21,854 bases of DNA. It comes from ATM1 sp003577165 (GTDB lineage Bacteria > Armatimonadota > Fimbriimonadia > Fimbriimonadales > ATM1). The translations under genes were made by a program, and so were the position numbers. Position 1 is the stretch's first letter, and the number at the start of each line of letters is the position of its first letter. Where the stretch lies: positions 1 to 21,854 of the forward strand of contig SZPM01000030.1 in NCBI GenBank assembly GCA_030263715.1, written 5' to 3'. The notes under the pieces are model-generated. The model saw nothing but the letters and a program-made list of their open reading frames with translations, was not told the origin of the DNA and did no database searches. Below are positions 13,819 to 19,430 of the stretch, piece after piece.

Positions 13819-15870
13819 ATGCCCTCCCTCCTCCTCGAAGTCGGCTGCGAAGAACTTCCCGCCCACTCTGTGGCCCGGGCCGCCGAGGAGTTGGCCGAAG
13901 CCGTCATGAGGGCAATTCAAGAAAGGTCACTCGCGGAGGACTCGTCGCAAGCCGAAATTTATGCAACCCCGAGGCGGCTAATCGTATCGGTGTCGGGTCT
14001 GCGCGAGGCTCAGCCGGATCAATCGGTGGAGCGTCGGGGGCCCTCGGAGTCCGCGTGCTTCGGTCCGGACGGCGCACCGACGAAGGCGCTCGAAGGTTTC
14101 TGCAAGTCCGCAGGGATTCTCCCGGAGCAGGCGCAAATTCGGGACGGTTACGCGTGGGCCATCGTCGAGATGAGAGGCAAGCGGGCGGCGGAAGCGCTGT
14201 CGGAGGACTTGCCCAACGCCATTCGCTCACTGACGTTCGACAAGACCATGAGATGGGGCGAGAGCCGAATGCGGTTCGCAAGGCCGATTCGCTGGATTCT
14301 CGCCATTCTCGACGGCGAGATCATTCCGTTCGCGGTCGAAACGGTGCAGGCAAGCAACACCTCTCGTGGTCACAGATTTCACTTCCCGGACGCGTTTGAA
14401 GTTTCGAGTCTCGAACAACTCCTCTCAGAGCTGCGATCGCGAATGGTCGAGCCGGACGCAAACGCAAGGCGCGCTCGCATCGTCGAGTCGGCCGAGCGAC
14501 TCGCGGGGGGGCGGGCGCTGCTCACCGATGCCCTCGTCGAAGAAAACGTCTACCTGACGGAGTGGCCGGTCGCCATCGTCGGAACCTTCAAGGAGGAGTA
14601 CCGGAGACTGCCGCGTCCCGTGCTCATCACCGCAATGGCGAAGCACGAACGCTTCTTCCCCATCGAAGACGAACAAGGCAACCTCACGAACCGCTTCATC
14701 AGCGTTACGAACGGCGGGGATGAAGAAGAGATTCGACAGGGGAACGAGTGGGTCCTCAACGCCCGATTCAACGACGCGATGTTTTTCTTCGACGAGGACA
14801 GACGCAAGCCTCTGTCGTACTTCCTGGAGCAAACGTCACGCATCGTATTTCAGGAAAAACTCGGCACGATTCGCCAAAGGGCGGATCGCCTCTCAGCGCT
14901 CGCCAAGGCGATCGCCGACGAATCTCAACTCGGCATCGCGGATTTATGCGAACGCGCGGGCTTTCTGTGCAAAGCGGACCTTAGCACTGGACTTGTGAGT
15001 GAACTGCCGTCACTTCAAGGGCAGATCGGAGCGGAATACGCGCGCATCGAGGGAGAGGACGAGCGGATTTGCAGGGGCGTCGCCCAGCACTACGACGCGC
15101 CGCGCGAGCCCGCGAATGAAGGCGACCAGATCGCGATCGTGTTGATGTGCGCCGACGCGGCCGACCGAATCGCGGGCTACTTGGGGATCGGAGAGAAACC
15201 GACGGGGAGCCGCGATCCGTTCGCGCTTCGCAAGGCCGCAACGCAGTTGATCGAAGCGCAGATCGGTTGGGAATCGCTGAAAGGCTCCTTCGTCGAATGG
15301 GTGCAGCGCTCAGCCAACCTGTACGAATCGCAGAGCATCGCCCTGTCCTCTCGAGACTCCATCGAAACCGACTTTTGCGAAATCGTCACAGGAAGATACG
15401 AAGCGATGTTCCCGGACATTTCGTACGACGCGCGAGAGGCGGCGCTCGCGACTTCGTGGAAGGACCCGGCGCGGACGATTCTTCAAAGAGCGCGAATTCT
15501 TCAATCCATTTCGCCCGACGTACCCTTCGTGCGGACCGCCAAGCGGCCGATTAACATCGTTTCGGCCGCCGAAAAGAAGGAGATCGGCATCGCCTCGGCG
15601 GTCGAACCCGAGCTCTTCGAGCACCCTTCCGAATCAGATCTACTCGGCGCGGTCGAACGCGCCGAGTCCCTCACAGAAGGCAGACAACTCGATGAACTTG
15701 TGGACGTTCTCCGCTCCCTGGCGTCGCCGATCGACGCGTTCTTCGACGCGGTGATGGTGATGGCCGAAAACGAGACAATCAGGGCCAATCGCCTCGCGCT
15801 GCTGAAGCGAGCGAGCAGCCTGTTCCTGCGAATTGGAGACTTTTCGAAGATCGTGATCGAAGGAGAATGA
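13819..15870 (+). CDS. glyS: Glycyl-tRNA synthetase beta subunit
   Basis: This is the tRNA-binding beta subunit of the alpha2beta2 bacterial glycyl-tRNA synthetase. At 683 residues it has the usual length. MPSLLLEVGCEELPA is the typical N-terminus (LLEIGxEELPA), and YATPRRLIVSVSGL, MRWGESRMRFARPIRWILAI and AKHERFFPIED (near 274) are strongly conserved segments of the body. The C-terminal anticodon-binding region reads PIDAFFDAVMVMAENETIRANRLALL and ends SKIVIEGE. The catalytic alpha subunit (glyQ), often adjacent, is not in this window, so the pair is split in this genome. There is no T-box leader, and the -10 box is eight bases from the ATG. The stop codon overlaps a nine-codon open frame that reaches the next gene. 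Confidence 0.97.
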   Translation: MPSLLLEVGCEELPAHSVARAAEELAEAVMRAIQERSLAEDSSQAEIYATPRRLIVSVSGLREAQPDQSVERRGPSESACFGPDGAPTKALEGFCKSAGILPEQAQIRDGYAWAIVEMRGKRAAEALSEDLPNAIRSLTFDKTMRWGESRMRFARPIRWILAILDGEIIPFAVETVQASNTSRGHRFHFPDAFEVSSLEQLLSELRSRMVEPDANARRARIVESAERLAGGRALLTDALVEENVYLTEWPVAIVGTFKEEYRRLPRPVLITAMAKHERFFPIEDEQGNLTNRFISVTNGGDEEEIRQGNEWVLNARFNDAMFFFDEDRRKPLSYFLEQTSRIVFQEKLGTIRQRADRLSALAKAIADESQLGIADLCERAGFLCKADLSTGLVSELPSLQGQIGAEYARIEGEDERICRGVAQHYDAPREPANEGDQIAIVLMCADAADRIAGYLGIGEKPTGSRDPFALRKAATQLIEAQIGWESLKGSFVEWVQRSANLYESQSIALSSRDSIETDFCEIVTGRYEAMFPDISYDAREAALATSWKDPARTILQRARILQSISPDVPFVRTAKRPINIVSAAEKKEIGIASAVEPELFEHPSESDLLGAVERAESLTEGRQLDELVDVLRSLASPIDAFFDAVMVMAENETIRANRLALLKRASSLFLRIGDFSKIVIEGE

Positions 15871-15871
15871 C

Positions 15872-15877
15872 GGAGGA
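15872..15877 (+). promoter_or_regulatory. Shine-Dalgarno GGAGGA before the transporter fusion gene
   Basis: GGAGGA is one of the strongest ribosome-site matches in the window. It is 15 bases before the GTG at 15893 and 30 bases before the in-frame ATG at 15908, so it favours the GTG although the spacing is longer than ideal. Confidence 0.45.
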
Positions 15878-15892
15878 CTCCATCCAAGTCCG

Positions 15893-18337
15893 GTGAATCA
15901 ACGCATCATGCGGGTCTTCCTCACTTCCTTGGGGATCCTCGCCTGCACGGCGGCGCTCGCAGGCGAGCCCACGGTAATCCGCATGATCGCCCACTCCAGT
16001 TGGGGCATTCCGCCGAAGGAGGCAGCCGATCCTGGGAGCCAAATTCGCCGGGCCATCTTCGAGGAGTTTCACCGGCAGAACCCGGACATTCGCGTCGTGA
16101 ACGCGGCGGGCCTCGAGGTTGCTGGCACTCAGCCGGACGCTCCCTTCTTGATGAGCATGGCGGGCGACACAGCGCCGGATGTTTTCTACGTGAACTTTCG
16201 GCAAATGACCAATTACATCGAGCAGGGGTTTTGCAGACCGCTCGATGACCTCATCGCGAAAGACCCCTCCGTGCTAAAGAGGGTGAAGCCGCGAGTGCTG
16301 GAAGTTCTGCGAAGTTTCGACGGCAAGATCTATTCCATCCCCTACATCCAGTACGGCATGGCGCTCTACTACAGGGTTGACTTTTTCCGGGAAGTGGGAC
16401 TCGATCCCAACAATCCACCGAGAAACTGGGAGCAGTTCTTCGAATACGCGAAGCGACTCACGGACCCAGCAAGGGGGAGATACGGCTTCCTGTTCAACGA
16501 CGCGGGAGAGGGGAAGGCGTGGCATTGGATCAACATCCTGCGGCAAGCCGGCGGCGAACCCGTCGAGCGAACGCCCAGCGGATTTTGGCGCGCGACGTTC
16601 AACTCCGATGCCGGCGTGAAGGCGGTGGAGTTCTTCCGCAAACTCACACTCGAAAAGTGGGAACGAAACGGAAAAGTGATCGGCCCCGCTGCCGGCTTGT
16701 CTACCCAGTGGCGTCAGGACATCGACGACGGCAAGACGGCCATGTGGTTCGACTATACGAACGACGTGCTGCTGAGCGCGACGCGCATCAACCCCGCTCT
16801 CATCGGCGTCGCTGCGATGCCTGCTGGCCCGGGGGGGCGCGCTAACGAAATCAACGCCGGAATGTGGGCGATCAACGCCGACACGAAAGACCAGAAGAAG
16901 TTGGAGGCCTGCTGGCGGTTCATTCAGTTCTTCACGGGCGACGAAGCCGCACGCGTCGCGACGCAAAAGTACGTCGAATATGGCTTCGGCAATCTGGTCC
17001 AACCCGATCTCTTGGAGAGGTTCGGATACCACGACGTCGTCTCCAGAGTTGATCCGCAGTTGGTCGAAGCGAACAAGACTCTCTTTGAGGACGGGCGCCC
17101 AGAGCCGTACGGCCGAAACTGCCAGATGATCTACGTGCTCATCGACCAGCCTCTCAAACTCGCACTCTTGGAGCCGAATCGGGACGCGAAGCAGATTCTC
17201 GACGACGCGGCGAGGGAGACCGATCGGAAACTACTCGGCTTCGTGCCGGAAGAGGAGATGCAGAAGCGACGCGGATTCGCGCTCGGAATTCTCCTGCTCG
17301 CGACCGCATTTGTCACCATTCTCGTTTGGCGCGCCGTCAAGCGCGCGCGAGCCCGGCCGTCGGAATTCGTGGAGTCGCTCGCCGCAGGCACCAATCGCCA
17401 GCGTGTGATGCGGTTCATCACCATCGCATTGGCTCCTGCAGCGATTAGCCTCCTCGTGTGGGCGTACTACCCTCTGGCCCGCGGGCTGATGATCGCATTC
17501 CAAGACTATCGCATCATGCGCGACGCGCAGTGGGTCGGGCTCGACAACTTCATCGAAGTCTTCACTTCGTTCACGTTCTGGAAGGGGCTGATCAACAGCT
17601 TCCTCTTCGTTGGACTCACTCTCGGGATTGGCTTCTTCATTCCCTTTCTGCTTGCCCTCGCGCTGAACGAGATTCCGCGCTTCAAAGTCCTGTTTCGAAC
17701 GATCTACTACCTGCCCGCAATGACGAGTGGAATCGTCATCGCCTTCCTGTGGCGTCAGTTCTACGACAAGAGCGAGACCGGGTTCCTCAACCAACTGCTC
17801 CAACCTGTGTTTGAAGCCCTCAACTCCGGGATCGCTTGGCTCAATGATGCAATCGGCACCGCGATCGGCGCATTCGAACTCACGCACGACTGGCTGGGCG
17901 ACCCTTCGCTTGCTCTGTTCGCTGTGGTGATTCCAGGCATCTGGGCGGGAGCGGGCCCGGGGAGCATCCTCTATCTGGCAGCACTCAAAAACGTTCCCGA
18001 AGATCGCTACGAAGCCGCCGACCTCGACGGAGCGAACTGGAGGCAGAAGATACGCTACATCACGTTTCCCGCCCTCAAACCCCTCGTGATGATCAACCTG
18101 CTTGGAGCGTTCATCGGCGGCTTCAAGGCGATGGAGCAGATCTTCATCATGACGGCGGGCGGCCCCCTCTACGCGACCCACACGCTCGGCCTCGAGATCT
18201 GGCAGAACGCGTTCATGTTTCTGAAATTCGGTTATGCCACGGCGGCTGCGTGGGTCATGGGGGGCATCCTTATCGGGTTCACCGTACTGCAGATTCGCCA
18301 GTTACTTGGATACAGGTTCCGCGCCTCCGGCGCTTAG
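15893..18337 (+). CDS. Fusion of a sugar-type substrate-binding protein with an ABC permease (CUT1/MalF-like)
   Basis: An 814-residue protein joining two parts that are normally separate. A signal peptide (MRVFLTSLGILACTAALA) leads into a family-1 solute-binding domain (about 25-450; FEEFHRQNPDIRVV, DTAPDVFYVNF, YSIPYIQYGMALYYRVDFFREVGLD as separate conserved blocks). An extra membrane helix (461-480) then brings the chain inside. A MalF-type permease domain follows, with helices near 506-527, 565-590, 602-624, 675-698, 732-752 and 780-803. The EAA loop that contacts the ATPase is EAADLDGANWRQKIRYITFP (708-727). The binding protein would be tethered outside, needing no lipid anchor. No ATPase and no MalG-like second permease are nearby, so partners are elsewhere or it forms homodimers. 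The ligand is probably a sugar or oligosaccharide, by family. GTG 15893 is favoured by the GGAGGA site; ATG 15908 is the alternative. Confidence 0.92.
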   Translation: MNQRIMRVFLTSLGILACTAALAGEPTVIRMIAHSSWGIPPKEAADPGSQIRRAIFEEFHRQNPDIRVVNAAGLEVAGTQPDAPFLMSMAGDTAPDVFYVNFRQMTNYIEQGFCRPLDDLIAKDPSVLKRVKPRVLEVLRSFDGKIYSIPYIQYGMALYYRVDFFREVGLDPNNPPRNWEQFFEYAKRLTDPARGRYGFLFNDAGEGKAWHWINILRQAGGEPVERTPSGFWRATFNSDAGVKAVEFFRKLTLEKWERNGKVIGPAAGLSTQWRQDIDDGKTAMWFDYTNDVLLSATRINPALIGVAAMPAGPGGRANEINAGMWAINADTKDQKKLEACWRFIQFFTGDEAARVATQKYVEYGFGNLVQPDLLERFGYHDVVSRVDPQLVEANKTLFEDGRPEPYGRNCQMIYVLIDQPLKLALLEPNRDAKQILDDAARETDRKLLGFVPEEEMQKRRGFALGILLLATAFVTILVWRAVKRARARPSEFVESLAAGTNRQRVMRFITIALAPAAISLLVWAYYPLARGLMIAFQDYRIMRDAQWVGLDNFIEVFTSFTFWKGLINSFLFVGLTLGIGFFIPFLLALALNEIPRFKVLFRTIYYLPAMTSGIVIAFLWRQFYDKSETGFLNQLLQPVFEALNSGIAWLNDAIGTAIGAFELTHDWLGDPSLALFAVVIPGIWAGAGPGSILYLAALKNVPEDRYEAADLDGANWRQKIRYITFPALKPLVMINLLGAFIGGFKAMEQIFIMTAGGPLYATHTLGLEIWQNAFMFLKFGYATAAAWVMGGILIGFTVLQIRQLLGYRFRASGA

Positions 18338-18345
18338 CCTGCCGG

Positions 18346-18351
18346 TACAAT
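18346..18351 (+). promoter_or_regulatory. -10 box TACAAT before the ChaN-like gene
   Basis: TACAAT is followed by six bases (gcacgc) and the GTG at 18358. It lies in the 20-base gap after the transporter stop and supports the GTG start over upstream in-frame codons within the transporter gene. Confidence 0.55.
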
Positions 18352-18357
18352 GCACGC

Positions 18358-19251
18358 GTGCTTGCAGCCCTTGCCACCTTCGCAATACAGGACTCTCAAG
18401 TTGACCCGTGGATGCTCTTTGAACCCGGGCATCGCGTCGAAGTGAGGGTCAACCAGATCACCGAAAGCGCGACCGGAAGGCGCGTGTCGCTTCAAGATGT
18501 CGCCGCCGCCGCAGACGGCAAGCGGTTCGTGTACGTCGGCGAAGAGCACGACAATCCCGACGCTCACCGATGGCAGGCGCTCGTCATCGGAGAACTCGTT
18601 CGCCGGGGCCGAAACGTCGTGGTCGGCTTTGAGATGTACCAGAGACCCAAGCAGCAGTACTTGAACGCCTGGACGCTGGGCCAGTTGTCAGAAGAGGAAT
18701 TTCTCACGCAATCCGACTGGAAAGGCCAATGGGGTTTCGCGTGGGACCTCTATCGGCCGATCTTCATCTTTGCAAAGGAGAACCGACTGCGCCTCGTTGC
18801 GCTCAACATTCCGCGCGACTGGGTGCGAACGATGAGTCGGCAGGGCTGGGACGCGCTCCCCCCCGAAGCCAAGGATAACCTTCCCACGCCGTACATGGAC
18901 AACAAGGAGCACTTCGAGCTCTTCAGCGCGCTCGTAGGAGGCCACGCCGGAGGATCGGTGGAAGGGATGTATCGGGGACAAGTTCTTTGGGACGAAGCCA
19001 TGGCCGACTCTGCCCTGAGATATTTTGAGAACGCGTACGTTCCCAAGAACACCGTATTCGTCGTGATCGCTGGTAACGGCCACTTGATGTACGAACAGGG
19101 CATCAATTACAGAATCGAACGGCGCACGGGAGAGAACGGAATCACGGTGATCACTCGATCAATTCCGGAGGGCCAGGAGAAGGCAGAGGTGACGCGCGCA
19201 GTCGGCGATTTCGTCATCGGAACTCGTGAGCCCAAGCGCTCGGGCCAATAA
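18358..19251 (+). CDS. ChaN-like (Tiki/haem-binding uptake superfamily, DUF399) protein
   Basis: A 297-residue protein. The signature YVGEEHDNPDAHRWQ (E62, H64, H70) is the GExHxxxxxH motif of the ChaN/Tiki/TraB fold. It is followed by VVVGFEMYQRPKQQYL and a C-terminal GNGHLMYEQGI. In characterised members (ChaN of Campylobacter) the protein is an iron-regulated haem-binding lipoprotein. Relatives are metalloproteases, so the role here is open. The first residues MLAALATFAIQ are hydrophobic without a positive charge and without a lipobox Cys, so export is likely but atypical. The frame stays open back to 18250, inside the transporter gene, but no start codon fits there and the TACAAT box points to GTG 18358. 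It is not an evident partner of the transporter. Confidence 0.82.
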   Translation: MLAALATFAIQDSQVDPWMLFEPGHRVEVRVNQITESATGRRVSLQDVAAAADGKRFVYVGEEHDNPDAHRWQALVIGELVRRGRNVVVGFEMYQRPKQQYLNAWTLGQLSEEEFLTQSDWKGQWGFAWDLYRPIFIFAKENRLRLVALNIPRDWVRTMSRQGWDALPPEAKDNLPTPYMDNKEHFELFSALVGGHAGGSVEGMYRGQVLWDEAMADSALRYFENAYVPKNTVFVVIAGNGHLMYEQGINYRIERRTGENGITVITRSIPEGQEKAEVTRAVGDFVIGTREPKRSGQ

Positions 19252-19252
19252 T
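19247..19252 (+). promoter_or_regulatory. -10-like AATAAT overlapping the ChaN-like stop codon
   Basis: AATAAT lies six bases before the ATG at 19259 and contains the TAA stop of the preceding gene. The first T of the consensus is missing. Co-transcription with the ChaN-like gene is equally likely. Confidence 0.3.
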
Positions 19253-19258
19253 CAGGTC

Positions 19259-19426
19259 ATGAGATTCACGATCTTGGTTGCGGTCTGCGGCCTGATCTTC
19301 GCGGCTGGCTGCTCCCAATCCGACGAGAAGAGCGCCTCCAGCGAACAGGGCGTCTACGCAGGCGCGATCGACACAGCGAAGGAGACTGCCGACGCAGTGT
19401 CGGAGCGAGAAAAGGAACCCGAGTAA
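19259..19426 (+). CDS. Small 55-residue lipoprotein
   Basis: MRFTILVAVCGLIFAAGCSQSDE is a short lipoprotein signal peptide. The lipobox ends AAGC with Cys18 as the lipidated residue, followed by Ser/Gln/Asp. The mature peptide of about 38 residues is hydrophilic, rich in Ser, Glu, Ala and Lys, with one possible helix (YAGAIDTAKETADAVSERE). Its function is unknown; very small lipoproteins of this kind are often cell-envelope spacers or toxin-antidote-like peptides, which I cannot distinguish. The ATG at 19259 is preferred over an in-frame GTG at 19226 inside the ChaN-like gene because it gives a proper signal. The stop is four bases from the convergent aconitase stop. Confidence 0.65.
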   Translation: MRFTILVAVCGLIFAAGCSQSDEKSASSEQGVYAGAIDTAKETADAVSEREKEPE

Positions 19427-19430
19427 GCCG

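Noticed and set aside
17231..18181. A 316-codon minus-strand open frame opposite the permease domain
   Set aside because: It is the reverse image of membrane-helix codons, giving an acidic low-complexity sequence; no independent support.
18250..18357. Longer version of the ChaN-like gene starting inside the transporter gene
   Set aside because: It would overlap the permease end by 88 bases with an unrelated translation. The TACAAT box and short gap fit GTG 18358.
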